Of a stretch of DNA of 64,000 bases, positions 1 to 8,682 are shown one piece after another. The notes below the pieces were generated by a model that was given only the letters and a program-made list of their open reading frames with translations, was not told the origin of the DNA and searched no databases. The stretch is from Solwaraspora sp. WMMA2065. Lineage in GTDB: Bacteria; Actinomycetota; Actinomycetes; Mycobacteriales; Micromonosporaceae. Each line of letters begins with the position of its first letter. Position 1 is the first letter of the stretch. The stretch spans positions 5,084,001-5,148,000 of the forward strand of contig NZ_CP128361.1 of assembly GCF_030345075.1 (NCBI RefSeq). Direction: 5' to 3'. Made by a program: the position numbers and the translations under genes.

Positions 1-134
1 GCGGCGGCGAGGTTGCGCAGCCCGATGTCCAGGATCGTGGTCTCCCCGTCGACCGGTACCAGCGCTTTCGGCAGAGTGTCGGTGTACGGCCGCAGCCGCC
101 GTCCCGCTCCGGCAGCGAGCACGAGACCGATCAT
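1..134 (-). CDS. Sugar-nucleotide-type nucleotidyltransferase, N-terminal part (cut by window edge)
   Basis: Only the first 44 codons are inside the window. The ATG at 134 opens a reading frame beginning MIGLVLAAGAGRRLRPYTD, followed by LPKALVPV. This is the nucleotide-binding signature (GxGxRLxPxT...PKxLxPV) of the NTP_transferase family, which includes glucose-1-phosphate thymidylyltransferase, GlmU and phosphocholine cytidylyltransferase. These enzymes couple an NTP to a sugar or alcohol phosphate for cell-envelope precursors. The substrate cannot be told from this fragment. It lies 53 bases downstream of the winged-helix gene (188-1003) on the same strand and may be the last gene of a Nudix, winged-helix, nucleotidyltransferase operon. 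Confidence 0.75.
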   Translation of the reverse strand, partial: MIGLVLAAGAGRRLRPYTDTLPKALVPVDGETTILDIGLRNLAA

Positions 135-187
135 CAGACGGTCCTCCTGGTGAGGGGTGGGTGGGGTACCGGTGGAGGATAGCGGCA

Positions 188-1003
188 TCAGCCGGGAAGC
201 GCGGCGAGGTCGGCGAGCAGCATCAACCGCTGCTCTGGCTCCAGCGACTGGTACGGGCCGGCGGCCCGGCGGTCGGTCTCCTGCTCGATGGCCAGCCGGG
301 CCGGGCCGGGCGGCAGGTCGACGATGCTGCGGGCGGTGTGCCCGGCGGCGGTCCAGGCGGCGGCGTGCGCGTCGGCCCGGTGGTAGCGCAGCACGGTGAG
401 CCGGTTGAGTAGCAGCACCCCGGCCGGGGTGCCCTCCGGCTCGTACGGCGGGGCGACCGCGCGGAACGCGTCCTGCCCGCCGGTGTCGGTGTCCGGGCCG
501 GCACCGGTGTGGCCGGTGTCCGGGCCGGCGTCGCCGGTGCCGGCCAGCGCGGCGGCCAGCAGTCGGCCGGTCAGTTCGACCAGCCGGGCCAGCCGGGCCG
601 CGTGCTCGGCACCCCAGATCTGTCCGGTGACCGTGGCGTGCAGCCCGTACAGGTCGGTTAGGAAGGCGCCGCCACGTTCGGTGGCCCGCAACGCCCCGTC
701 CGGATGGCGCACCAGCATCCCGTACGCGACCTGCTTGTCCAGCACCCGCTGACAGCTCGCCGCGTCCTGGTAGCGGGTGACGGCGGCGAACCCGGCGGCG
801 TCGACCAGGCCGGCCGGCGCGGCCAGCCGGGTCCGCAGGTCGACCAGGTAGCCGACGGCGGCCGGACCGCCGTACCGCTGACGCAGCTCGGCCCCGGCGG
901 TGTCGGCGGCGGCCATCGCGGCCCGGTGCACCCGGTCGACGACGGGGGCGGTGAGCGCCGCGCACTGGTGACCGGGCAGCCACAGCTGGTCGCCGGCGCT
1001 CAC
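188..1003 (-). CDS. Hypothetical winged-helix-like protein
   Basis: A 271-residue protein with a GTG start at 1003 that overlaps the TGA of the upstream Nudix gene by 4 bases (GTGA), so the two are translationally coupled. The segment around residues 75-110 (RYQDAASCQRVLDKQVAYG... then LRATERG) resembles a winged-helix DNA-binding fold. A Gly/Asp/Thr-rich linker sits near residues 155-175. The C-terminal part (NRLTVLRYHRADAHAAAW) resembles a motif in actinobacterial MarR-like proteins of unknown role. No enzyme motif is seen. A regulatory role is only an inference. Confidence 0.7.
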   Translation of the reverse strand: MSAGDQLWLPGHQCAALTAPVVDRVHRAAMAAADTAGAELRQRYGGPAAVGYLVDLRTRLAAPAGLVDAAGFAAVTRYQDAASCQRVLDKQVAYGMLVRHPDGALRATERGGAFLTDLYGLHATVTGQIWGAEHAARLARLVELTGRLLAAALAGTGDAGPDTGHTGAGPDTDTGGQDAFRAVAPPYEPEGTPAGVLLLNRLTVLRYHRADAHAAAWTAAGHTARSIVDLPPGPARLAIEQETDRRAAGPYQSLEPEQRLMLLADLAALPG

Positions 1004-1476
1004 AGGCTCAGGGAGCGCAGTACGGCGAAGCCGTTCTCGGCGATCCGCCGGATCAGCCCGTCGTTGACGTGAGCCGATTCGTCGAGCACGTCGAGCGCGT
1101 CGGCGGCGAGCCAGCGGAACTCGGTGTGCTTGCCGGCTTCGAGCTGCGGATTGGCCAGGTCACCGTCGACCCGTACCAGATAGTCGAGCTCGACCCGGGC
1201 GATGCCGTCGTTGCCGACGTAGGCGTACTCACCGACCTCGGCGAGGATGTGGGAGACGGTCCACCCGGTCTCCTCGCGTACCTCCCGGTGCAGGGCTTCG
1301 ATCGGCGTCTCGCCGGCTTCGAGGTGGCCGCCGGCGATGTCCCAGGTGTCGGGGAACAGTCGACGCTGCGGCGAGCGGCGCTGGAAGAAGATCCGGCCGT
1401 CGTCGTCGACGATCAACGCCGCGACGCAGCGCAGCGGTTCGCTGGCTGCCGCACGGTCGGGGGGTGGGGCGGACAC
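1000..1476 (-). CDS. Nudix hydrolase
   Basis: The protein (158 residues from the chosen start) carries a full Nudix box, GX5EX7REUXEEXGU, seen as GGHLEAGETPIEA followed by LHREVREETGW. The family hydrolyses a nucleoside diphosphate linked to another moiety, using Mg2+ bound by the REXXEE glutamates. The open frame extends to 1632 but would then run into the divergent aminotransferase gene, so the GTG at 1476 (VSAPPPDR) is the more sensible start. The C-terminus overlaps the next gene by 4 bases. The preferred substrate (8-oxo-dGTP, ADP-ribose or another) cannot be read from the sequence. Confidence 0.85.
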   Translation of the reverse strand: MSAPPPDRAAASEPLRCVAALIVDDDGRIFFQRRSPQRRLFPDTWDIAGGHLEAGETPIEALHREVREETGWTVSHILAEVGEYAYVGNDGIARVELDYLVRVDGDLANPQLEAGKHTEFRWLAADALDVLDESAHVNDGLIRRIAENGFAVLRSLSL

Positions 1477-1579
1477 GCCTGTGACCCTAGCGAGCACCCC
1501 GGGGGAAGAACCAGGACCAGCATGTGTGCTGCCGCACCAGCCGACGGTGATCGGCCGGGCAGGTCGTACGCTGGCACCC

Positions 1580-2677
1580 ATGAGCGCCGAGCAGCTGATC
1601 TCGTTCGCCCGTGGGGCGCCCTCGCTGGACATCGTCGACGTCGACGGGCTGAAGGCCGCCGCCGGCCGGGCCTTCGACGCCGACCCGGCCGGGGTGACCG
1701 CCTACGGCACTTCCGTCGGCTACGTTCCGTTGCGCCGCTGGATCGCCGACAAGCACCGGGTCGCGCCGGAGCAGGTGCTGGTGACCAACGGGTCGCTGCA
1801 GGCCGACGCGTTTCTCTTCGACCACCTGGTGAAGCCGGGCGACGCGGTGGTGGTGGAGCGGCCGACGTACGACCGGACGCTGCTCAACCTGCGTCAGCTC
1901 GGTGCCGAGGTGCACCCGGTGACGCTGCAGCCGGACGGGCTGGACACCGACGAGCTGCGCAAGCTCCTGGAGTCCGGGGTGCGGCCGCGGCTGGCGCACG
2001 TCATCCCGAACTACCAGAACCCGGCCGGGGTGACGCTGTCGCTGCCGAAGCGGCGGGCGTTGCTGGAGCTCGCGGTCGAGTTCGGGTTCACCATCTTCGA
2101 GGACGACCCGTACGCCGACATCCGGTTCCGCGGCGAGGCGCTGCCGTCGATGCTGTCGCTGGACACCGCCGGCGTGGTGGTGCACGCCTCCAGCTTCACC
2201 AAGACGGTCTGCCCGGGTGTGCGGGTCGGTTACCTGGTCGGCGCCGCCGGGCTGATCAAGGAGATCGCGGCGCGCGCCACCAACCTGTACATCTCACCGG
2301 GCATGGTGGCCCAGGCGATCGTGCACCAGTTCTGCGTCTCCGGCGACCTGGACCGGTCGATCACCACGGTGCGTACCGCGCTGGCCGAGCGCGCCCGGGT
2401 GCTGGCCGAGTCGTTGCGCAAGCACATCCCGGGGGTACGGTTCACCGAGCCGGACGGCGGGTACTTCCTCTGGGTCGACCTGCCTGACGACGTGGCGGTG
2501 GACGCGCTGGTGCCGGCGGCCGCGCAGCGCGGTGTCGCGGTGGTCAAGGGCAGTGACTTCCTGCTCGACGGCGGCGAACACGCGCTGCGGCTGGCCTACT
2601 CGGCGGTCACCGTCGACCAGATCGACGAAGGCGTACGCCGGTTGGCGGCCGCGATCGACGAGGTACGCGCGGGGTAG
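1580..2677 (+). CDS. PLP-dependent aminotransferase, class I/II (MocR/2-aminoadipate aminotransferase-like)
   Basis: A 365-residue fold-type I aminotransferase. Key features are the substrate/PLP loop YGTSVGYVPLR near the N-terminus, IPNYQNPAGVTLS in the middle, and SFTKTVCPGVRVGY holding the Schiff-base lysine. It matches the aminotransferase half of MocR-like proteins but lacks their GntR helix-turn-helix, so it is likely an enzyme acting on aromatic or 2-aminoadipate-type amino acids. No Shine-Dalgarno is visible. A TACGCT element sits just upstream of the ATG, consistent with a leaderless transcript. It is divergent from the Nudix gene. Confidence 0.87.
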   Translation: MSAEQLISFARGAPSLDIVDVDGLKAAAGRAFDADPAGVTAYGTSVGYVPLRRWIADKHRVAPEQVLVTNGSLQADAFLFDHLVKPGDAVVVERPTYDRTLLNLRQLGAEVHPVTLQPDGLDTDELRKLLESGVRPRLAHVIPNYQNPAGVTLSLPKRRALLELAVEFGFTIFEDDPYADIRFRGEALPSMLSLDTAGVVVHASSFTKTVCPGVRVGYLVGAAGLIKEIAARATNLYISPGMVAQAIVHQFCVSGDLDRSITTVRTALAERARVLAESLRKHIPGVRFTEPDGGYFLWVDLPDDVAVDALVPAAAQRGVAVVKGSDFLLDGGEHALRLAYSAVTVDQIDEGVRRLAAAIDEVRAG

Positions 2678-2741
2678 CCGGCCGGCGTCTCTGCCGGCTT
2701 CGGCCGGGCGGGTGCCGGGGTGCCGGGAAGGAGACGGGCGG

Positions 2742-3893
2742 ATGGCGGACCAGGACCGTGGGCAGCAGCGGTGGCCGGACGGCGGGAGCAGCCGCGCGTT
2801 GTCGCGGGCCTGGACGGCCCCGGTCCGGGCGGTCAGCCGGATGCTCACCTCGACCGAGACCCCGCTCGCGCCGGACCCGTCGTCGGTTGAGGAACGCAGT
2901 GGGGTGGTCGACTGCGCGCTCTACATCGACGGCATCCGCCAGCCGGGCTCGTGGCAGCATCCCGAGGCGCTGGCGACCGCCCGCCGGGAGCGCAACGCGT
3001 TCGTCTGGCTGGGGCTGCACGAGCCGAGCCTGGCCGAGATGGCCGGCATCGCCGACACCTACGGGCTGCACGAGCTGGCCGTGGAGGACGCGGTCAAGGC
3101 CGAGCAGCGGCCCAAGCTGGAGCAGTTCGGCGAGGTCAACTTCCTGGTGCTGCGAACCGCCCGGTACGTCGACCACGAGAAGCTGACCGGCGACTCGGAG
3201 GTGGTGGAGACCGGCCAGGTGATGCTGTTCATCGGGCAGGGTTTCGTGATCAGCGTGCGGCACGGCGACGCCTGCCGGCTGGCGCCGGTGCGGGCCGACC
3301 TGGAACGCAACCGGGACCTGATGGTGCAGGGGCCGTGGGCGGTGGCGTACGCGATCACCGACCGGGTGGTGGACCTCTACCTGGAGGTGGTGGACCGGAT
3401 CGAGACCGACCTGGACACCGTCGAGGCGGACGTCTTCTCGCCCGAGGCCAGCGACAAGGTGCACGAGATCTACCAGCTGAAGCGGGAGCTGGTGGAGTTC
3501 AAGCGCACCGTCGCCCCGCTGCAGCGGCCGATGATGACCCTGACCGCCGAGATCAACGATGACGTGCCGGCCGAAATCCGCCGTTACTTCCGGGACGTGC
3601 AGGACCACCTCAGCCGGGTGGTGGAGCAGGTCAACGCGTACGACGACCTGCTGAACTCGATCCTGCAGGCCCGGCTGGCGCAGGTGACCGTGGCGCAGAA
3701 CAACGACATGCGCAAGATCGCCGCCTGGGCCGGTATCGCCGCGGTGTGGACCGCGTTGGCCGGCATCTACGGGATGAACTTCGAGTTCATGCCGGAGACC
3801 GGTTGGGAGTTCGGCTACCCGGTCGTGCTCGCCCTGATGCTGGGCATCTCACTGGTGCTGTACCGGTCGTTCCGGCGCAACGGCTGGCTCTGA
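2742..3893 (+). CDS. corA: Magnesium/cobalt transporter CorA
   Basis: A 383-residue CorA-family channel. A long N-terminal cytoplasmic domain, rich in acidic helices (KLEQFGEVNFLVLR, then LYLEVVDRIETDLDTVE), is followed by two C-terminal membrane helices. The signature GMN sits at the end of the first helix (GIYGMNFEFMPE), and the protein ends with a short basic tail. CorA pentamers pass Mg2+ and sometimes Co2+ or Ni2+ across the plasma membrane. A ribosome site GGAAGGAG lies 8-10 bases before the ATG at 2742. A very strong hairpin terminator follows the gene. Confidence 0.93.
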   Translation: MADQDRGQQRWPDGGSSRALSRAWTAPVRAVSRMLTSTETPLAPDPSSVEERSGVVDCALYIDGIRQPGSWQHPEALATARRERNAFVWLGLHEPSLAEMAGIADTYGLHELAVEDAVKAEQRPKLEQFGEVNFLVLRTARYVDHEKLTGDSEVVETGQVMLFIGQGFVISVRHGDACRLAPVRADLERNRDLMVQGPWAVAYAITDRVVDLYLEVVDRIETDLDTVEADVFSPEASDKVHEIYQLKRELVEFKRTVAPLQRPMMTLTAEINDDVPAEIRRYFRDVQDHLSRVVEQVNAYDDLLNSILQARLAQVTVAQNNDMRKIAAWAGIAAVWTALAGIYGMNFEFMPETGWEFGYPVVLALMLGISLVLYRSFRRNGWL

Positions 3894-3916
3894 ACGCCGT
3901 CGTGCCGCTGCGGTGT

Positions 3917-3956
3917 CGTGCCGCTGCGGGCGTCCGCCGACGCCCGCAGCGGCACG
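3917..3956. terminator. Bidirectional hairpin terminator between convergent genes
   Basis: Perfect inverted repeat with 18-bp arms (3917-3934 and 3939-3956) and a 4-base loop. It lies between the convergent corA gene and the Lys-rich membrane protein gene. There is no T-tract, as is common in high-GC actinomycetes. A partial copy of the left arm (cgtgccgctgcggtgt) precedes it at 3901. Confidence 0.8.
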
Positions 3957-3972
3957 GTCCGACCGCCGGTAC

Positions 3973-4632
3973 TCAGGCGCGCCCGTTACGGGCGGTCGTC
4001 GTCGGGTCGCTGTCCATCGCGGAGATTGGGTCGCCGTGCGGCTTGCCGCCGTCGGCCGGCATCGGCGTGACCGACTCGTGGGTGGCACCGCCGGCCGCCC
4101 GCATCGTGTCCAGCGCCTGACCCGGGTCGTACTCCTCCCACTGCGTGGCCTGGCGACGCCGTACCGCGATGGTGCCGATCGCGGCTCCCGCCGCGAGTAC
4201 GCCGACGATCATCGGCCAGCGGCGGCGGCTGTGCTTGGCACGCTTCGACGGGGTGAGCTTCGCCTTCATCGCCGGCATCGCGGTCCGTTTCGCTGCCTTC
4301 ATGTTCTTCATGTTCTTCATGTTCTTCATGTTCTTCATGTTCTTCATGTTCTTCGTCTTCGCCTTCCTGGTTGCCCTGCGGGCCCCGTCGGCGGCGGCCA
4401 CCGCCAGCGGAGCCAGCGTGGCCATGGTCGCGGTCATGCCCTGGGACGCGGAGCCGCGTACCCGGTCAGCGGTGGGTGCCACCGCGTCCCGGGCGGCGTG
4501 GATCCGGGGTCCCACGGTGGCCCCCACGCCCCCGGCCGCGTGCGTCGCCGCCTGCATGAAATGATCAAGGCTCTCGCCGAGCTCTGCTCGGACGAGATCC
4601 CGCCGCCTGGCGCGCCTGGAGATCCTCAACAC
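3973..4632 (-). CDS. Lys/Ala-rich single-span membrane protein with KNM repeat (DUF5324-like)
   Basis: A 219-residue protein starting at a GTG (4632), 8 bases after a strong AGGAGGT. The N-terminal half is Ala-rich and amphipathic. Six tandem Asn-Met-Lys units follow, encoded by a perfect 9-base repeat at 4300-4353, then a very basic stretch (KLTPSKRAKHSRRR) and one membrane span (WPMIVGVLAAGAAIGTIAV). The C-terminus is acidic and disordered-looking. The layout resembles the actinobacterial DUF5324 family, whose role is unknown. The basic segment before the span could contact nucleic acid or lipid at the membrane. That is inference. Confidence 0.75.
   Translation of the reverse strand: MLRISRRARRRDLVRAELGESLDHFMQAATHAAGGVGATVGPRIHAARDAVAPTADRVRGSASQGMTATMATLAPLAVAAADGARRATRKAKTKNMKNMKNMKNMKNMKNMKAAKRTAMPAMKAKLTPSKRAKHSRRRWPMIVGVLAAGAAIGTIAVRRRQATQWEEYDPGQALDTMRAAGGATHESVTPMPADGGKPHGDPISAMDSDPTTTARNGRA
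4300..4353. repeat. Six perfect tandem copies of a 9-base unit (catgttctt)
   Basis: Six uninterrupted copies of catgttctt lie inside the gene at 3973-4632 and encode (Asn-Met-Lys)6 on the minus strand. Because the unit is a multiple of three, copy-number change would lengthen or shorten the protein without breaking the frame. Confidence 0.95.
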
Positions 4633-4752
4633 CGCTGCCTACCTCCTGTGCCGTCGTTACGCCGTCATCCTCCACCTTCGGGTGCCTCCGTGTGACCGGA
4701 TCGGGCACATGGGAGGATCCGCATGGAACTGACCAACAACTGAGGAGTACCC

Positions 4753-5280
<528 letters not shown>

Positions 5281-5335
5281 AGCCGACCGGTCACGAGGCG
5301 GCCGCCGCGAAACTCGCCGGGTAACCTTGGCGCTC

Positions 5336-5416
5336 ATGAACGAGCACCGGGTTGCCGGCTCCGGCGCGGGTCGTCGTCCCCGGCGCGGTGAGGTGGCGTG
5401 CAGTGAGGTGGCGTGA
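5336..5416 (+). CDS. Possible 26-residue leader peptide upstream of the rhomboid gene
   Basis: An ATG at 5336 opens a 26-codon frame (MNEHRVAGSG...) whose TGA at 5414-5416 overlaps the rhomboid ATG at 5416 (TGATG). A TAACCT element 9 bases before the ATG could make this a leaderless start. The overlap would allow translational coupling. Whether it is translated is unknown. The frame could equally be chance. Confidence 0.25.
   Translation: MNEHRVAGSGAGRRPRRGEVACSEVA
5388..5415. repeat. Duplicated 13-base ribosome-site-like sequence
   Basis: gtgaggtggcgtg occurs at 5388-5400 and again at 5403-5415, just before the rhomboid start. Each copy carries a GAGGTGG Shine-Dalgarno-like core. The second copy has the correct spacing to the ATG at 5416. 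Confidence 0.7.
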
Positions 5417-6354
5417 TGAGTGATCCGGCCCCGACGGTGCCGGTCTGCTACCGGCACACGTCCCGGGAGACCTGGGTCAGGTGCGCCCGGTGTGAGCGGC
5501 CGATCTGCCCCGACTGCATGCGGGACGCCGCGGTCGGGCACCAGTGCCCGGAGTGCGTCGCCGAAGGGCGACGGACCCAACGGTCGGCGCGCACTGCCTT
5601 CGGTGGCAGTGCCGCCGGCCAGCAGGGCACCGTCACCAAGGTCCTGATCGGCATCAACGCGGTCGTCGCCCTGATCGGGGTGGCGATCTCCGGCGGCGGC
5701 TCGCTGCTCGGTGCCGGGCTCTTCTCGGCCGCCGGGCGGCTGCACGCGTTCGGCGGGGTCATCGGCCCGGACGTCACCGTCCGGGCCAACGGCGCCGTCC
5801 TCGCCGGCGCGCTGCCCGGGTACGGCGACGTCTTCGTCGGCATCGACGGCGGCGGCGTCTACCGGCTGATCACCGCGATGTTCATCCACTACGGGCTGTT
5901 GCACCTGCTGTTCAACATGTGGGCGCTGTGGGTGCTCGGCCGCAACCTGGAGGCGGTGCTCGGACCGGCCCGGTTCCTGGCGCTGTATCTGATCGCCGGG
6001 CTCGGCGGCAACGTCGCGGCCTACCTGGTCGACCCGGGTGCGCTGTCCGCCGGTGCGTCCACTGCGGTCTTCGGCCTGTTCGCCGCGTTCTTCATCGTGC
6101 TGCGCCGGCTGAAGCGGGACACCTCAGCGGTGGTCGGCATCCTGGTGATCAACTTGATCCTGACCTTCACCGTGTCCAGCCTGTCGATCGCCGGTCACCT
6201 CGGCGGTCTGATCACCGGCGGGTTGATCGGGGTGATCCTGGCCTACGCTCCGCGTACCAACCGTACCGTCGTGCAGGCGGTCGGTGCCGGTGCCGTTCTG
6301 CTGTTCCTGATCCTGGTCACGGTGGCCCGGATAGCCCTGGTGCACGCCGGTTGA
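5416..6354 (+). CDS. Rhomboid-family intramembrane serine protease with N-terminal zinc-binding B-box-like domain
   Basis: A protein of about 312 residues. Residues 10-50 contain a Cys/His cluster (CYRH...RCARCERPICPDC...CPEC) typical of the B-box zinc finger on actinobacterial rhomboids. Six or seven membrane spans follow. The catalytic serine is in GASTAVFG and the catalytic histidine in IAGHLGGLITG, so the protease looks active. HYGLLHLLFNMWAL is the conserved rhomboid loop/helix. Rhomboids cut membrane proteins within the bilayer; the substrate is unknown. ATG 5416 is preferred over GTG 5413 for spacing from GAGGTG. The 3' end overlaps the antisense PH-domain frame. Confidence 0.9.
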   Translation: MSDPAPTVPVCYRHTSRETWVRCARCERPICPDCMRDAAVGHQCPECVAEGRRTQRSARTAFGGSAAGQQGTVTKVLIGINAVVALIGVAISGGGSLLGAGLFSAAGRLHAFGGVIGPDVTVRANGAVLAGALPGYGDVFVGIDGGGVYRLITAMFIHYGLLHLLFNMWALWVLGRNLEAVLGPARFLALYLIAGLGGNVAAYLVDPGALSAGASTAVFGLFAAFFIVLRRLKRDTSAVVGILVINLILTFTVSSLSIAGHLGGLITGGLIGVILAYAPRTNRTVVQAVGAGAVLLFLILVTVARIALVHAG

Positions 6355-6807
6355 CGGTCCGGGCGCGGCCGGGCACACGCTCTGCAGCGCAGCCCGCTGC
6401 AGTGCCGCCGCGACCTCGTCCGGCGAGGTACCGCCCAGTTCGTTGCCGCTGATCAGGTGGAGCGAGTCGCCCGCGTCGATCTCCAACAACTCGCTGCGGA
6501 TGCCCCGGTGGCCGCGACGGTCCACGCTGATCGACTCGATCCGGTCCCAGGCGATGGTGTGCCGGCGGGAAAAACCGGTGATGACGCTGACCCCGTCCGG
6601 CCCGGCGGCCAGCCGTACCGGCACCACCAGGTCGCGGACCGCCCAGCCGACCAGGCCGGTGGCGGCAAGCAGCGCGAGGACCAGCCGGACCGGATCGCCG
6701 TCGCCGAGGAGCAGGCCGGCGGCACCGATCAGTACGGCGACCGCGATCTTGCCAGCCGGGACCTTGCCGGCGACCCGCCAGGTCAGCTCCGTGGGTTCGC
6801 TGTGCAT
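6124..6807 (-). CDS. PH domain-containing membrane protein with extended antisense C-terminus
   Basis: The frame runs 227 residues. Residues 1-150 look like a normal actinobacterial PH-domain protein: two membrane spans (AVLIGAAGLLLG and LVLALLAATGLVGWAVRDL), then a bacterial PH fold (GVSVITGFSRRHTIAWDRIESI). From about residue 152 on, the sequence is Gln/Asp/His-rich and is simply the antisense of the rhomboid gene. The ancestral stop was probably near 6350 and has been lost, giving a convergent overlap of about 230 bases. Function unknown. Confidence 0.65.
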   Translation of the reverse strand: MHSEPTELTWRVAGKVPAGKIAVAVLIGAAGLLLGDGDPVRLVLALLAATGLVGWAVRDLVVPVRLAAGPDGVSVITGFSRRHTIAWDRIESISVDRRGHRGIRSELLEIDAGDSLHLISGNELGGTSPDEVAAALQRAALQSVCPAAPGPSTGVHQGYPGHRDQDQEQQNGTGTDRLHDGTVGTRSVGQDHPDQPAGDQTAEVTGDRQAGHGEGQDQVDHQDADHR

Positions 6808-6837
6808 CGGTCAAGGATGGCTGTGCACCGGCGGAGC

Positions 6838-6894
6838 ATGCCAGTCGCGCGGGGCGAGGATGCCGGTCGCGCGGGGCGAGGATGCCGGTCGCGC
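6838..6894. repeat. Tandem 22-bp repeat upstream of the thiolase gene
   Basis: Two full copies (6838-6859 and 6860-6881, one base different) and a partial third copy of atgccggtcgcgcggggcgag. They fill the gap between the divergent PH-domain and thiolase genes. A role as a repeated binding site is possible but not shown. Confidence 0.75.
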
Positions 6895-6944
6895 TGGTCG
6901 CGGCGTACGATTCGGAAAACGAGGTTACCCGGGAGTAGGTAGGC

Positions 6945-8117
6945 ATGAGGGACGCGGTCATCATCGGAGCGGTCCGGACCCCGATCGGGCGACGCAAGGG
7001 TGCCCTGGCGTCGGTGCATCCGGTCGAACTGTCCAGCCACGTGCTGCGGGCGCTCGCCGAGCGGATCGGTCTGGAACCGGCCGACGTCGACGACGTCGTC
7101 TGGGGCTGCGTGTTCCAGGCGGGCGACCAGAGCTGGAACATCGGGCGCAACGCCGTACTCGCGGCGGGCTGGCCGGAATCGGTGCCCGGCACCACCGTCG
7201 ACCGGCAGTGCGGGTCCAGCCAGCAGGCGCTGCACTTCGCGGCCGCCACGGTGATCTCCGGGCAGGCCGACCTGGTGGTGGCCGGCGGCGTCGAGTCGAT
7301 GACCCGGGTACCGATGGGGGCCAGCACCGGTGCCGGGCGGCCGTTCGGCGACCAGGTGCGGGACCGGTACCGAGGGGTCGACGGCGTCGTCGCGGATGAT
7401 CCCGTCCCGTTCAACCAGGGGGTCGGCGCCGAGCTGATCGCGCGGCGCTGGGGGTTGTCGCGTACCGCGTTGGACGAGTTCGCGCTGACCAGCCACCAGC
7501 GGGCGGCGGCCGCCCAGGACGCCGGCGAGTTCGACGCTGAGATCGCGCCGGTGCCGGTCACCGGCGCCGACAAGTTCGGTGCCGACGAGGGCATCCGTCG
7601 GGACACCTCGCTGGCGAAGCTCGGTGAGCTGGCCACGCCGTTCCGGGCCGACGGGGTGGTGACCGCAGGCTCCGCGTCACAGATCTCCGACGGCGCGGCG
7701 GCGCTCGCGGTGACCACGTCGGAGTGGGCCCGGGCGCACGGCGTACGGCCGTTGGCGCGGGTGCACACCGCGGTGGTGGCCGGTGACGACCCGGTGATGA
7801 TGCTGACCGCCCCGATTCCGGCGACGGCGAAGGCGTTGCGCCGGTCCGGGCTCGACCTGACCGACATCGGGGTGTACGAGGTCAACGAGGCGTTCGCTCC
7901 GGTTCCGCTCGCCTGGCTGGCCGAGACCGGTGCGGACCCGGCCCGGCTGAATCCGCACGGCGGTGCGATCGCGCTGGGCCATCCGCTCGGGGCCAGCGGT
8001 GCCCGGATCATGACCACGATGCTGCACCACATGCGCTCCAACGGCATCCGGTACGGGCTGCAGACGATGTGTGAGGGCGGCGGGATGGCCAACGCGACCA
8101 TCGTGGAAATTCTGTAG
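6945..8117 (+). CDS. Thiolase family acetyl-CoA acyltransferase
   Basis: A 390-residue thiolase, the usual length. The nucleophilic Cys89 is in DRQCGSSQQALHFAA. The substrate-activating His lies in NPHGGAIALGHPLGASGAR and the second catalytic Cys in MCEGGGMANA, so all active-site residues are present. The enzyme either cleaves 3-ketoacyl-CoA (beta-oxidation, steroid side chain) or condenses acetyl-CoA. The N-terminus (MRDAVIIGAVRTPIGRRKG) is closest in style to FadA-like degradative thiolases. It is a single gene preceded by a GGGAG ribosome site, with a TACGAT -10 candidate further upstream. Confidence 0.92.
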   Translation: MRDAVIIGAVRTPIGRRKGALASVHPVELSSHVLRALAERIGLEPADVDDVVWGCVFQAGDQSWNIGRNAVLAAGWPESVPGTTVDRQCGSSQQALHFAAATVISGQADLVVAGGVESMTRVPMGASTGAGRPFGDQVRDRYRGVDGVVADDPVPFNQGVGAELIARRWGLSRTALDEFALTSHQRAAAAQDAGEFDAEIAPVPVTGADKFGADEGIRRDTSLAKLGELATPFRADGVVTAGSASQISDGAAALAVTTSEWARAHGVRPLARVHTAVVAGDDPVMMLTAPIPATAKALRRSGLDLTDIGVYEVNEAFAPVPLAWLAETGADPARLNPHGGAIALGHPLGASGARIMTTMLHHMRSNGIRYGLQTMCEGGGMANATIVEIL

Positions 8118-8172
8118 CTGAAATTTCACCGTTACCCCGAGTCATTGCACATTGACGTGTCGTTAACACGAC

Positions 8173-8625
8173 ATGGACGTCTTCTCCCGCACGTTCCTGC
8201 CGGCGGCGGCTGAGACCGCCGTCCCGATCTCGACCACCAGTCGGCACATGCCGGTGTTCCGCCGCTGTGTCTCGCCCAACGAACGCACCGTGCTCGTCAC
8301 CCGGTGCCAACGCCCCGACCAGCCGATGCAGGGTGACTACCTGCTCCTGTTGACCCGGCGGCGGCTGGTGGTGACCCAGGAGACGCTGCTGTGGCGCCGG
8401 CTACGGCTGCACCTCAACAGCGAACTGCGTCACCTCGACCACGTCACCTGGACCACCGATTCGCGGGCCGGCATCGTTGAACTGGCGGTCACTGCCGTCG
8501 ACGGCATCCGGGAACGGTTCCTCATCAAGGCCGGCGACCCGGCGCGAGCCAGCCACATCGAAGCCCTGTTCGGCTACGCGTTCCTGGCCCGCCCGTTGGA
8601 CGCCCGCAGTGGTGCCGCCGCCTGA
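8173..8625 (+). CDS. Hypothetical protein
   Basis: A 150-residue soluble protein with no recognised family. The centre (YLLLLTRRRLVVTQETLLWRRLRLHLN) followed by several beta-rich segments could be a PH-like or similar beta fold. That is a guess from pattern only. No Shine-Dalgarno is seen. GTTAACA just before the ATG may be a -10 element of a leaderless transcript, with TTGACG about 5 bases further up. It stands alone between the thiolase and a small zinc-ribbon gene on the other strand. Confidence 0.65.
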   Translation: MDVFSRTFLPAAAETAVPISTTSRHMPVFRRCVSPNERTVLVTRCQRPDQPMQGDYLLLLTRRRLVVTQETLLWRRLRLHLNSELRHLDHVTWTTDSRAGIVELAVTAVDGIRERFLIKAGDPARASHIEALFGYAFLARPLDARSGAAA

Positions 8626-8682
8626 CTGGCAGGAACCGGCCGGCTGAAAGCGGCGTAGTCGTAGCGGCTGGTGGCCAGTCGG

